The notes beneath the pieces are model-generated. The model was not told where the DNA came from, searched no databases, and saw only the letters and a list, made by a program, of their open reading frames with translations. Positions 1 through 8,404 of a stretch of DNA of 64,000 bases are shown here, piece by piece. Numbering within the stretch: the stretch's first letter is position 1; every line of letters begins with the position of its first letter. The stretch lies in the NCBI GenBank assembly GCA_902362275.1, contig CABIWB010000013.1, forward strand, positions 7,742-71,741. Reading direction: 5' to 3'. The translations under genes were made by a program, and so were the position numbers. This stretch comes from Coriobacteriaceae bacterium. Its GTDB lineage: Bacteria; Actinomycetota; Coriobacteriia; Coriobacteriales; Coriobacteriaceae.

Positions 1-484
1 AGCATGCCGAGCCGCGCAGTGAGGAAGAGCCCTGCGGGGATCATCCACGCCGCGGTCACCGTGTTGGCGAGCGCGCAGAGGAGCATCGTGAGCGTGCCCG
101 CGGCCGTGAGGCCCTGCGAGGAGAACGCCGAGCCCGCGAGGTAGATGCCGAAGACCACGAGGTTCGAGAGCGTGCAGAGCGCGAGGCACCAGAGCGCCTT
201 GGCCCACCAGGCGCGCCCGAGCGGGAAGCCCAGGCCTAGAAGCCCCCGCATCCGCGTGCGCGCGTCCGCCCGCGCGACGCACGCCACCACGAGCGAGAGA
301 GCCACGGGCAGGAAGAGCGCGTACCAGTAGTTCCACGCGCTGAAGATCTGCACGCCCCGGTAGGGCATCGCGCCGAGCAGCGGCATCGGCAGCGCCATGA
401 GCACGGCCAGGCGAACCGGTGCCGCGTGGCGCGACTTCAGGGCCTCAGCGCGCAGGCCCGCGAGCAGGCCGATCTTCTCGCCCG

Positions 485-488
<4 letters not shown>
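1..488 (-). CDS. Lantibiotic-immunity-type ABC transporter permease (partial, left edge)
   Basis: Integral membrane subunit, probably part of a lantibiotic or bacitracin-type self-protection or export pump. It starts at the ATG complementary to 486-488 and runs off the left edge, so only about 162 N-terminal residues are visible. The N-terminus (MTGEKIGLLAGLRAEALKSR) and the early membrane segment after it resemble MutE/EpiE-type permeases as I know them; at least three hydrophobic segments can be read. In the native layout its ATG would overlap the TGA of the upstream ATPase gene. Because of a one-base shift in that ATPase, the two genes currently read as one continuous frame. Family assignment is from recognition of the sequence style, so the substrate is uncertain. 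Confidence 0.65.
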
Positions 489-1214
<726 letters not shown>

Positions 1215-1409
1215 GGGTTTATCCTTTCTCTTCCGGGCGCGCGGGCCGAGCCACCGTGCCAGCGCGCCTTACCTTTCGGGTTCACCATCCATGATGGGGC
1301 GCGTTTCTAACGAAGCCGTAACGGCCGTTGGGCTCTTTTGGCGCCAGCCCTTCTCGACCCGTACGCCACTCATAGTATGTTTATCGTGATAATAAGGACG
1401 GAGGTGCCC

Positions 1410-1511
1410 GTGGCACGCAATAAGCACCCGGAGGAGACGGTCGAGAAGATTCTCGACGTTGCCGAGCGGCTCCTCGTGGCGCGCGGCTACGAGCACACCA
1501 CGATGATCTGA
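1410..1511 (+). pseudogene. TetR-family regulator, truncated N-terminal stub
   Basis: A GTG at 1410, preceded by the ribosome-binding sequence GGACGGAGG, opens 33 codons with the start of a TetR DNA-binding domain (KHPEETVEKILDVAERLLVA then RGYEHTTMI), followed by TGA at 1509. The helix-turn-helix itself and the whole ligand domain are missing. It is divergent from the ABC transporter, the usual place for its regulator. At about 1503-1510 the sequence changes abruptly into an HsdS fragment, so this looks like a recombination or deletion junction rather than a point mutation. Confidence 0.7.
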
Positions 1512-1794
1512 AGAGCAATACGCTAAATCGAAAAAGGTAATCGAAGTCGCGCCTGTGGACTTAGCGAGAGTCGAGATTTCCGTCCCATCCCTCGAAACAC
1601 GGCAGAAGGTCGTCGATATCCTCGACCGCTTCGACTCCCTCACGGCATCGCTGATCGACGGCCTCCCCGCCGAGATCGAGGCGCGGAATCAACAATACGA
1701 GTACTGCCGCGACCGCCTGCTCGACTTCCCGCGCAAGGCAGGCGCCACGCGCAGCATGTACTGTATCTTGGACATCGGCTCGATGTCGACGTAG
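1510..1794 (+). pseudogene. Type I restriction specificity subunit HsdS, C-terminal fragment
   Basis: From the junction at about 1510 the frame reads EEQYAKSKKVIEVAPVDLAR and then, from 1570, VEISVPSLETRQKVVDILDR followed by an LPAEIEARNQQYEY helix. This matches the end of an HsdS target-recognition domain and its conserved C-terminal coiled-coil helix, which sets DNA-contact spacing and binds HsdM. Only about 90 residues remain. No hsdM or hsdR is visible in the window. HsdS genes often recombine by inversion or exchange, which fits an abrupt join to an unrelated TetR stub. Confidence 0.75.
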
Positions 1795-1999
1795 ACGTTG
1801 AGCGTGACCATGGCGTTTCCCTCTATGCCGAGAGGCTGTATAAGCTGCCGTGGCGGGCGACGATTCGTGTCCTCCCAAAATAATGCGTAAGATCGAGCGG
1901 AGGCTGAGCCTGCCGAATCGGAGCAATAGCACCCGAAAAAGCTCTGGAAAACTCACCGATTTCGCGTGCGCTGATGGCGCGAAGGCGGATGTTGGGAAG

Positions 2000-2108
2000 A
2001 TGATACGGCGGATTTGTCGCGTCGAGTTGGCTGTCTGCAATCTGAATCGTTCGGCGGTTTGTTTTGTTATGGCCGATGCCGTACGAAACGTACCGAAATG
2101 TGTGCGCA
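2000..2108 (+). pseudogene. Degenerate copy of a VOC (glyoxalase-fold) gene start
   Basis: Translation from ATG 2000 gives MIRRICRVELAVCNLNRSAV, which aligns without gaps to the start of the intact VOC gene at 3605 (MIGQVYHVGLTVSDLDRSVA). The matching DNA around 2000-2070 and 3605-3675 is also clearly similar by eye. After about 25 residues the resemblance is lost and the metal-binding and C-terminal parts are missing. It is probably the relic of a tandem paralogue. Confidence 0.5.
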
Positions 2109-2428
2109 TAGGTGCGGCCCGTCTCTATACCTTGGCTTTCGGTTGCCAACTGATTTGCGATCAGCCCGAAATAAGGCGACGATCGGGATCCTCTAACTCG
2201 GATTTCCCGCTCGGTTCCTAAGGCGCTTAGAGTTGGCTCATAAGGGCGAAAACAAAGCCACCCGCGATGATTCTTTCAGTCATCGCTCTTGTGCATCCCT
2301 CATGACCTGCGGAAATGCAAGACGTTAAAGCCACTGGCTACGATTCACTTTGCCAAACGGGTGTCGAAGATGATAGTCGGCTGTTTTGGCGTTCATATCG
2401 GACGTTTCAGGGCCTCAAAACCAACCCG

Positions 2429-2448
2429 TTTTTGTCCCGGGACAAAAA
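2429..2448. repeat. Perfect 20-bp palindrome
   Basis: The sequence TTTTTGTCCC is followed directly by its complement GGGACAAAAA. A related half (GGTTTTTGTCCCC) appears at about 2899. It could be a regulator site or part of a dispersed intergenic repeat; no gene beside it explains it. Confidence 0.45.
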
Positions 2449-2738
2449 TGAAACTGCGGGCTTGCGGTTTCGAAATAGTTCACGGATTTGCCCCAGGATT
2501 TGTCTCAAACGCCTACGCGAAGACACACTGCAGGATTCGGCAGCATGCCGGCCAAGACCGACGACCCAACTGGAGTTAACTGGAATGGCGCCGCAACAAA
2601 CGAGCGTGAAAGAGTGGGAGTAGGCTGACAGGGTTCTGAACTGCATTTTTGAGTGCCGCAGTGTGCTGCTGAGTTTCGTTTCGTACGAGAGTCACGGCAA
2701 AGCCACCAGCGACGGCGGTGAGTAAATACGATGATCTA

Positions 2739-2775
2739 GCCTCTGTTCCCGCGTCGGAACGGAGGCTTTTTCTTT
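2739..2775 (+). terminator. Rho-independent terminator without an intact upstream gene
   Basis: An 11-bp stem (GCCTCTGTTCC, 2739-2749, with GGAACGGAGGC, 2756-2766, one G-U pair), a 6-nt loop, then TTTTTCTTT. It closely resembles the guaA terminator at 22143. No intact gene precedes it, so it probably marks the end of a lost transcription unit. Confidence 0.7.
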
Positions 2776-2946
2776 GGCTATTTACTCCCTTTCACCTGCG
2801 ATTTCGCGATTAACTCCCCCGTGTCTCAAGACGGCAAGGCACGGGGCGGTATTCGGAGGAATGGGAGTAAGGATTTATCCCAAGTGAGTAGACGCGCGGT
2901 TTTTGTCCCCGAGTGCGAAAGGGGGCCGTTTCGGGGCCCATGAAAC

Positions 2947-3450
2947 TCAAATCGGGTTGCAGCGATTAGAGCCGCTGCTCACCACTTGCAGTAATTCCGC
3001 GAAACGGTCAATGGCGGCGAGCGCGTCCTCCTTGTCGATTTCCTTGGACTCTTAGTTCTTTTCGAGCGTTATGCCGTAGCGCCCCTCGCTTCAAATCCGT
3101 TTCCTATGGCGACAGCCGTAGCAATCCGCTTTGTCAGAATTGAAGTCGTGGCGTTGACGCGTCTGAGATGAATGCCATCTTGAATGCAAGCAAGGGGCGC
3201 GCCATTCCTCGTTCCGCCAGACCTGGTTGTATCGCTTCTAGGCTTTCACCGGGGCCGCGCCCTTCTTTCAGTCCCTGAAGGGCGCGTAGAATACGATGAG
3301 ATCGTCGTGCAGGTCCGCATACCACCAGCTGCGGAACCTTCCGTTCTCATGGCTGAATATTTGTTCTTCCATCATACGGCAAGTGAACAGCGGCCCTCTG
3401 TCCGGCTCTCCGCTCGATTCGTGCTTGCGGCCAACGAGCCAATCCAGCAT
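2947..3450 (-). pseudogene. Decayed unidentified coding sequence
   Basis: One minus-strand frame reads as protein-like text across several stop codons. It opens at 3450, contains SWWYADLHDDLIVFYAPFRD up to a stop at 3268, and ends with EIDKEDALAAIDRFAELLQV before a stop at 2947. Internal stops lie near 3268, 3244, 3102 and 3051. The composition (acidic, helix-like C-terminus) suggests a former gene rather than chance, but I do not recognise the family. Confidence 0.3.
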
Positions 3451-3604
3451 GTCAGCCCAAGTGCGCTATGCTGCGGGCATCGATTCCGGCATGGCCGCAA
3501 CCAGCTGGTAGGGTGCAGCCTCCATCAAAGTAACGCCGACGAGGTTTGACCGTTCATTCTGCCCCTTGATAGAATCGGGCAAAAAATCCAGGCAGGAGGA
3601 AGAA

Positions 3605-4063
3605 ATGATTGGGCAGGTTTATCACGTCGGGTTGACTGTCAGCGACTTGGATCGTTCGGTAGCTTTTTACCGCGACATCTTGGGGCTTCGCTACGAGGGC
3701 GAGCTGTTGATGGAAGGCGGAGAGACCGAGGCGATGTTCCAACGGGGAAACTGCAGGGCTCGTGTCGCGTACCTGAACGGGTCGGACCAGCTGAATATGC
3801 CGCCCGTGGAGCTGATCCAGTTCGTCGGCGACGAGGTTGCCCACAAAGCAGCCGACCTCTTCACCACCTCCATCTCGGAGCTTTGCTTTTACGCCGACGA
3901 CGCCGACGCGGTGTATCAAAAGCTGATGGAGCAGGGCGTGGAGTGCCTCTCCTCGCCACAGGAGTTCGATTTTCGCCACGATGGCTTTGGCCGCAGCCGT
4001 GCTTTCTATTTCCGCGATCCTGATGGGATCATCCTAGAGATCATGCAGCCACTGGACGATTAA
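3605..4063 (+). CDS. VOC family (glyoxalase/bleomycin-resistance fold) protein
   Basis: A 152-residue vicinal-oxygen-chelate protein with the two usual beta-alpha-beta-beta-beta modules. The first begins HVGLTVSDLDRSVAFYRDIL and the second contains ISELCFYADDADAVYQKLM and ends FYFRDPDGIILEIMQP. His at residue 7 and the Glu near the C-terminus fit metal-binding positions in glyoxalase-like enzymes. I chose ATG 3605 because AGGAGG lies 5 bases upstream; an upstream in-frame start at 3566 has none. The substrate cannot be deduced. The gene stands alone, with a terminator directly behind it and a degenerate paralogue 1.6 kb upstream. Confidence 0.85.
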   Translation: MIGQVYHVGLTVSDLDRSVAFYRDILGLRYEGELLMEGGETEAMFQRGNCRARVAYLNGSDQLNMPPVELIQFVGDEVAHKAADLFTTSISELCFYADDADAVYQKLMEQGVECLSSPQEFDFRHDGFGRSRAFYFRDPDGIILEIMQPLDD

Positions 4064-4074
4064 TAGGCGAACTG

Positions 4075-4114
4075 CCTCCCATTTCTCGGTGCCTGGGAAA
4101 TGGGAGGTTTTCTC
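4075..4114 (+). terminator. Rho-independent terminator of the VOC gene
   Basis: The 11-bp stem CCTCCCATTTC (4075-4085) pairs with GAAATGGGAGG (4097-4107) and is followed by TTTTCT. It starts 12 bases after the VOC stop codon. Confidence 0.85.
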
Positions 4115-4321
4115 ATGCTCATCGATCTCAGGGTGAAGCACGATGTCGGGGCGTGGGGACATCCCGTCGTTCCATTCGATTCCGGCATGGGCTGCTGGGT
4201 TGTCTCGTGCGCCAACAGCCTCCGAATTCTCATCGCTCGCACGAGGCATGAGCCCTATACCCGGGAGGGCGTTCTCGTGCTGGACCTCGCGAGGTGGCTG
4301 CTCGGCGAGCAGGTGTTCTGA
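4115..4321 (+). CDS. Short hypothetical ORF (68 aa), doubtful
   Basis: The reading frame starts with MLIDLRVKHDVGAWGHPVVP and ends WLLGEQVF. It begins inside the T-tract of the preceding terminator and has no ribosome-binding site, so it may be a fragment of an old gene. I recognise no family. Confidence 0.2.
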   Translation: MLIDLRVKHDVGAWGHPVVPFDSGMGCWVVSCANSLRILIARTRHEPYTREGVLVLDLARWLLGEQVF

Positions 4322-4407
4322 GCGTCATGCGGGGATATCGCGCGATAGGGCACGCGGGGCCGTTCGCGCCCGCACGGGAAACGCCGTCGCCGTATGGGCG
4401 GCCAGTC

Positions 4408-4447
4408 GCATCCGATAGGCCTTTTGTTAAACAGGCCTATCGGATGC
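4408..4447. repeat. 14-bp perfect inverted repeat
   Basis: Arms GCATCCGATAGGCC (4408-4421) and GGCCTATCGGATGC (4434-4447) enclose a 12-nt loop. Neither side carries a T-tract, so it is not an obvious terminator. It lies in a gene-poor 480-bp stretch (4322-4803). Confidence 0.55.
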
Positions 4448-4803
4448 GCACGAAGCGATCGCGTCAACAACGAAGCTCCAACCTGCTCGCCAACTCGGGA
4501 GTGCGGGTTAAGAAACCAACTTTTGCAAAATCGAAAAATAAGTGTCTTAACTGACGATTATGGGGGCATAAGCTAGCGGATTGGGAAGATATGCCCTCAT
4601 ACCGGGACATATCCACGTCACGAGCAAACCGTCCTGCGCAGGTCGTTGACACCGGGCTCGGCGCTTGCAAAAATTGAATCTGATAACGCCCGCACGGTAT
4701 GTATTTTACCTTCCGCGGGTGTCTTGCCCTTCTGCCTCCATTTGCCCGCATGCCTGCGGCTTGGCGTTGGGTGCCATCGAAATGCGCCCAGTTAGGAGCT
4801 CAT

Positions 4804-5751
4804 ATGTCCTCGCAAGCACCGGGTGTCGAATTCAGCCGCGTGATCAGCTTTCTCAAGCGCCGTTACCCCGGCTTCGCGGAGACGGCGTACCGGGAGTTCA
4901 TCGCTCGCGTCGAGCCTGATTTTGATGAGCTGTCATATGAGCATGTCGAGCGTCTCCATGAGCTGGCGTTGGAGTGGGCCATTTTCGACAAGCCCTTGGA
5001 GGGCGGGCTCTCGGGCATCGAGCTGTACTGCGAGGAGAATCCCGATCGGCGCGGAAACGGCTACTTGAGCCAGCTTCGCGAGGAAGTGAATAATCAATTC
5101 AGCAGTATGTTTTCCGTCGAGCATGTCGATATTGCCGCACATCGTCTCGAGTTGCTGGATGTTTGCACGAGCGAGATGTTTTGGGTGCGTGACTACTCGC
5201 TTTCTGAAGGGCTTTTCCGCGAGGGCGAGCAGGGGCCATGCGGGGTCATCGTGGCACGCCTTACAAAGTCGGGCGGCGCATGGTTCTTTCCGGGTAACGT
5301 GGTCGCCTTCTATCCGGTTGTTATGGCGGACCATATGAAAGAGGTTCTTAGGGAAGAAGGCGGCGAGCGCCCCTCGTTCCTGGAGCTGGCGCGCCAGACG
5401 TACGGGCCCCGTGGGGGCGTGGTGAGTGGATCGCTCGAGGCGCAGTTCCCCGACGTGGACTTCGAAGATCCAGAGCAGCTTGCCGATTTCCGCGTCCAGC
5501 TGGCGGATCGGTACCGCGAGCTCGCGGACCGTTTCGCCCTCAAGGCGACATGGGAGAGCGTCGTGTTTGACATTGCCCATGAGGATGGGAAGATCATGTC
5601 CACCGAGCTGATGAAGCGCTCCCTCGGGGATTTGGGGGAGACGCGCATGAGTACGGTGGAAGACCTCGACGAGATCCTGGGCGTCTGGATGGCCGCATGG
5701 AACGTCATGCCGCATAACGCGTTGGGCGGCCGCGCGCCGGCGGAGTCGTGA
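4804..5751 (+). CDS. Hypothetical protein (315 aa)
   Basis: A soluble acidic protein with no signal peptide or membrane segment. I chose ATG 4804 (MSSQAPGVEFSRVISFLKRR) because TTAGGAG precedes it by 7 bases; the open frame extends upstream to 4699 without such a site. Visible blocks include a helical N-terminus, SFLELARQTYGPRGGVVSGS near residue 205 and VFDIAHEDGKIMSTELMKR near residue 255. Codon use matches surrounding genes, so it is probably functional. I do not recognise the family. A long minus-strand frame over it is a shadow. Confidence 0.65.
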   Translation: MSSQAPGVEFSRVISFLKRRYPGFAETAYREFIARVEPDFDELSYEHVERLHELALEWAIFDKPLEGGLSGIELYCEENPDRRGNGYLSQLREEVNNQFSSMFSVEHVDIAAHRLELLDVCTSEMFWVRDYSLSEGLFREGEQGPCGVIVARLTKSGGAWFFPGNVVAFYPVVMADHMKEVLREEGGERPSFLELARQTYGPRGGVVSGSLEAQFPDVDFEDPEQLADFRVQLADRYRELADRFALKATWESVVFDIAHEDGKIMSTELMKRSLGDLGETRMSTVEDLDEILGVWMAAWNVMPHNALGGRAPAES

Positions 5752-6099
5752 CGTCTCTGCGGCCATGCGGAGTTCGGTGGGTGCCTTGCGCTTGTCGGGA
5801 GTGCGGGTGGGGCCATAATGCAGCGCACCTTTGGCAAGCCCTCCGTCTGAGATGCCTGGCCACCAGGTTTTCGTGCGGATGGGGCAGTACGAGTGGACGA
5901 GCAAGAGCGCATCCTCAGCTTGAGGCAGATGGCGTAGGTAGGCGAAGCCGTCGTGCCAAAGAATCTGAGAGAGCAGCTCGCAAGGGGAACCGTCGCTGCT
6001 CATGATGCGTTCGAAGACTAGGTCTTGCCCGCAGGAGAGATGGCAGGTCTTGCCGTCAATCCTGTCTGACATGGAAAGGGAGAACCCCGTGAAGGCCAC
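5752..6099 (-). other. Possible decayed coding fragment between two genes
   Basis: This 380-bp gap has a minus-strand frame from an ATG at 6072 (MSDRIDGKTCHLSCGQDLVF, then ERIMSSDGSPCELLSQILWH) with GC-rich third positions typical of real genes here. It runs without a stop into the antisense of the neighbouring gene, so if it was ever a gene it has lost its end. No family recognised. Confidence 0.2.
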
Positions 6100-6135
6100 C
6101 CCCTTGCATCAAGGGCTGCCCATCGGGAGGCGTCC

Positions 6136-7521
6136 TTAGCGATACAGCTCCTCGATGCTGAACAACCGAAGCTGGCCGCTCGCCTCGATATTCCCGTCAA
6201 AGCCGGAACGCGAAAAGAACGCGTAGGCGTAGCAGTCGAGCCCCGTTGAACGGACCTGCTCGATCACCTCGTCGATCATCTCCTGCGTGACGGGCGTACC
6301 TCGGAACTTCGCTTCATAGAACACGTAGCCATGCGGGTCGTGCGTCACCACGTCGAATTCGCCGTTCGCCTTGTTGGCGGGGTCGTCATACCAATAGCGG
6401 CCAATATCGTCGAACAATTCGGGCAGCTCCCCCGCGCGGTTCTTGCGGATGAGGAACTGCCGGCATACCTCCTCAAATGCATACGGCACGTAGTTCGTCT
6501 CAAAATCCTGAGAGATGTACCGGTCGTAAAAGACCTGTGGGTCGAGGAAGGTGCGCTGCGAGGCGTATCGAAAGACATAGCGGTAGTAGAACAGCGACAG
6601 CCCGTCGATGATCCGGTAGCTCGATTTCTTCTTGTTGAGCGGATCGTTGATGGGGGCTTGTTTTTGCACGAGTTCCATGCGGATGAGCCGGTCGAGGACA
6701 TCGACCATGGTGGGCCCGCTGGATACGTGCGACTGGGAGAGGATATCCCGATACTTAGAGTATCCGTCGGCAAGCGCCCCGAAGACCTCGTTGGCGTTCA
6801 CGATTTTCGAGATCTCCGAGTTGAGATACATCGAGACCTCGTTTTCCAGACGCGCCCCCGGTTCTGATATGAGCTCGATAATGTTCTCCCGTACAGAGAG
6901 CTTCGGGTTGATAAGGCGTGTGTAGTACGGGATGCCGCCGAACACGCTGTATAGACGCACTCTGTCTTCGGCGGAAAAATCGGGGTAGAAACGCGCCGCG
7001 TCGTAATAATCCATCGGCTTGAGGTCGATGGTGAGGTTGATTCGCCCATACAGAGGATTCTCGCGCTCAAGTAGCGATTTCATGACCTCGACGAACGATC
7101 CGCAGAGAATGAGCGTGAGGTGGGATGAATCGCGATGACGGTCCAGCAACGACTGCAGGATGCTGTCGAGCCCTTTGACCGTTTTGCGCAGGTACGGGTA
7201 TTCATCGAGGACAAGCGTAAGGGGTTCCTGGACGGACAGAGTAAAGAGGTGGTTGAGAAGCGCCTCGAGATTGCCGAAGCCCAAGGGTGGGAGGTCGAAG
7301 ACCTCGGATACGAGGGCGGAGAGGCTCTCGAGGTTGTTCTGCTCGGAGGTCTCCTTGCATTCGTAATAAATGCTGCGGCAGTTGGTTGTCGACAGCGACT
7401 GCTTGATGAGCTCGCTTTTGCCCACGCGTCGGCGCCCGTACACGAGTATGGCGCTCTGGCCGTCCGATTTGATTTCACGCTCAATGCGGGCGAGCTCACG
7501 CTCGCGACCAAAGAAATCCAT
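6136..7521 (-). CDS. AAA ATPase with C-terminal PD-(D/E)XK nuclease-like domain (archaeal-ATPase/DUF234 type)
   Basis: A 461-residue protein. The N-terminus (MDFFGRERELARIEREIK) leads into a P-loop, YGRRRVGKSELI (about residues 30-41), and a Walker B, LVLDEYPYL (about 106-114). A winged-helix segment follows near residues 260-300. The C-terminal domain has GEFDVVTHD and, 13 residues after its Asp, FYEAKF, the spacing of an Asp/Glu-x-Lys nuclease core, as in DUF234 proteins. I chose ATG 7521 over 7548 because AAGGA lies 7 bases upstream. An 8-bp inverted repeat sits just in front of the gene. The role of these ATPases is unknown; neighbouring stumps of similar genes suggest a mobile, fast-changing family. 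Confidence 0.85.
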   Translation of the reverse strand: MDFFGRERELARIEREIKSDGQSAILVYGRRRVGKSELIKQSLSTTNCRSIYYECKETSEQNNLESLSALVSEVFDLPPLGFGNLEALLNHLFTLSVQEPLTLVLDEYPYLRKTVKGLDSILQSLLDRHRDSSHLTLILCGSFVEVMKSLLERENPLYGRINLTIDLKPMDYYDAARFYPDFSAEDRVRLYSVFGGIPYYTRLINPKLSVRENIIELISEPGARLENEVSMYLNSEISKIVNANEVFGALADGYSKYRDILSQSHVSSGPTMVDVLDRLIRMELVQKQAPINDPLNKKKSSYRIIDGLSLFYYRYVFRYASQRTFLDPQVFYDRYISQDFETNYVPYAFEEVCRQFLIRKNRAGELPELFDDIGRYWYDDPANKANGEFDVVTHDPHGYVFYEAKFRGTPVTQEMIDEVIEQVRSTGLDCYAYAFFSRSGFDGNIEASGQLRLFSIEELYR

Positions 7522-7536
7522 ACTCGGTCCTTTCCG

Positions 7537-7554
7537 ACTCGGTTTCAACCGAGT
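7537..7554 (-). promoter_or_regulatory. Inverted-repeat operator-like site before the AAA ATPase
   Basis: ACTCGGTT (7537-7544) and AACCGAGT (7547-7554) form an 8-bp palindrome with a 2-base centre, 16 bases upstream of the start codon. A third CCGAGT half-site overlaps the ribosome-binding region. The same arrangement recurs at 12809-12843. Confidence 0.55.
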
Positions 7555-7695
7555 AAAAGTTTAATGATATAGGGCGGCTATTTCAATAATCGGCCAGTCG
7601 GGGGGCTCCGCCCTCTCGATTTCGCTGCCCCATGCCCTGCTGTGCCGCCGCTCCTGCGCGATGATGCGGTTCGCTCGCTCGCCCTCGTCGTCCTA

Positions 7696-7869
7696 TCAGG
7701 GGTTATGGGGCCTCGTGTAAGTGAGTTGGGCTTCGCGTAGCAGCAGATTGCGTAGCTGCGCAAGTTCGCCTCGAGTGGGCTCGATGCGTCTGTTGGGAGG
7801 TTTGTCGGTCGTGATTCCCCAATCGCCTCTGCCGAGAAGCTCGGCGCCTAATCGAGCGCACCTGGTTCA
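7696..7869 (-). pseudogene. Short unidentified C-terminal coding remnant
   Basis: An open minus-strand frame without a start codon reads LGAELLGRGDWGITTDKPPN and then TRGELAQLRNLLLREAQLTY before TGA at 7696. The charged helical text suggests the tail of a former gene. Not recognised; it may be chance. Confidence 0.2.
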
Positions 7870-8325
7870 AAGACCGTCTCCTCATATGTGACGGCATTCG
7901 AAGAGGCATTCCTGTTCTACCGCGTCGCACGCTACGACCTGCACGGCAAGGCGCTTCTCAAGACGAACCCCAAAGAGTACATCGTCGACACCGGTTTCAG
8001 GACCTGGATGGCAGGATACAGAGTCACGGATATTGGTCGCCTGTTCGAGAATGCCGTATATTTCCAGCTACTCTACGAAGGATGGAGTGTGCATGTGGGC
8101 AAGCTCCACGGCAGGGAGGTCGACTTTGTCGCAACGAAAGATGGGCGCGTGCTCTACGTGCAGGCGACAGACGAGATGTTCGCCAGTGAGACCAGGGAAC
8201 GCGAGATTGCTCCTCTGAAGGCGATACGGGACAATCATGAGAAGATTGTGGTCGTGAGGCAGGGTTCCTATGATACTGACATTGACGGCATTCGCATCGT
8301 GAGTGCGAGGGACTTTTTCCTTTAG
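7852..8325 (+). pseudogene. AAA ATPase (DUF4143 type), C-terminal stump
   Basis: The open frame after a stop at 7849 reads GSKTVSSYVTAFEEAFLFYR, the usual junction between ATPase and DUF4143 domains, then KEYIVDTGFRTWM. It ends with a nuclease-like core, LFENAVYFQLL, REVDFVATKDGRVLYVQAT. The entire ATPase domain (P-loop, Walker B, roughly 250 residues) is missing. A GTG at 7888 could start a 145-residue product but has no ribosome-binding site. This is a second, broken member of the ATPase group beside the intact gene at 6136. Confidence 0.7.
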
Positions 8326-8351
8326 AGGGAGGAAAGCGGCTAAAACGGTAT

Positions 8352-8392
8352 GGCCGCAGCTCCCGCGGAGGGATGCGCGGGAGCTGCGGCTG
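8352..8392 (-). terminator. Terminator of the topoisomerase operon
   Basis: A 15-bp perfect stem, GCCGCAGCTCCCGCG (8353-8367) with its complement (8376-8390), lies 15 bases after the A-subunit stop codon. On the minus strand it is followed by CATACCGTTTT, a weak T-tract. Because the stem is symmetric it may also serve the plus-strand stump at 7852. Confidence 0.75.
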
Positions 8393-8404
8393 GAGGTGCC
8401 ACCC

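Larger units (their letters stand above)
1812..3604. other. 1.8-kb degenerate region without an intact gene
   Basis: I find no convincing intact gene here. It contains a degenerate VOC-like segment near 2000, a perfect palindrome at 2429, an orphan terminator at 2739 and a decayed reading frame on the minus strand between 2947 and 3450. Reading frames in this stretch are broken and codon use is irregular compared with neighbouring genes. It reads as a graveyard next to recombined restriction genes. Confidence 0.6.

Noticed and set aside
1630..1812. Short minus-strand frame starting MVTLNVYVDIEPMSKIQYML
   Set aside because: It overlaps the tail of the HsdS fragment and has no recognisable end or ribosome-binding site. 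It may be another remnant but cannot be supported.
3086..3100. TTCAAATCC, resembling a tRNA T-loop
   Set aside because: No matching acceptor stem, anticodon arm or D-loop could be folded around it.
4933..5751. Long minus-strand frame over the hypothetical gene at 4804
   Set aside because: The plus-strand frame has a ribosome-binding site and natural codon use; the minus frame there is its shadow.
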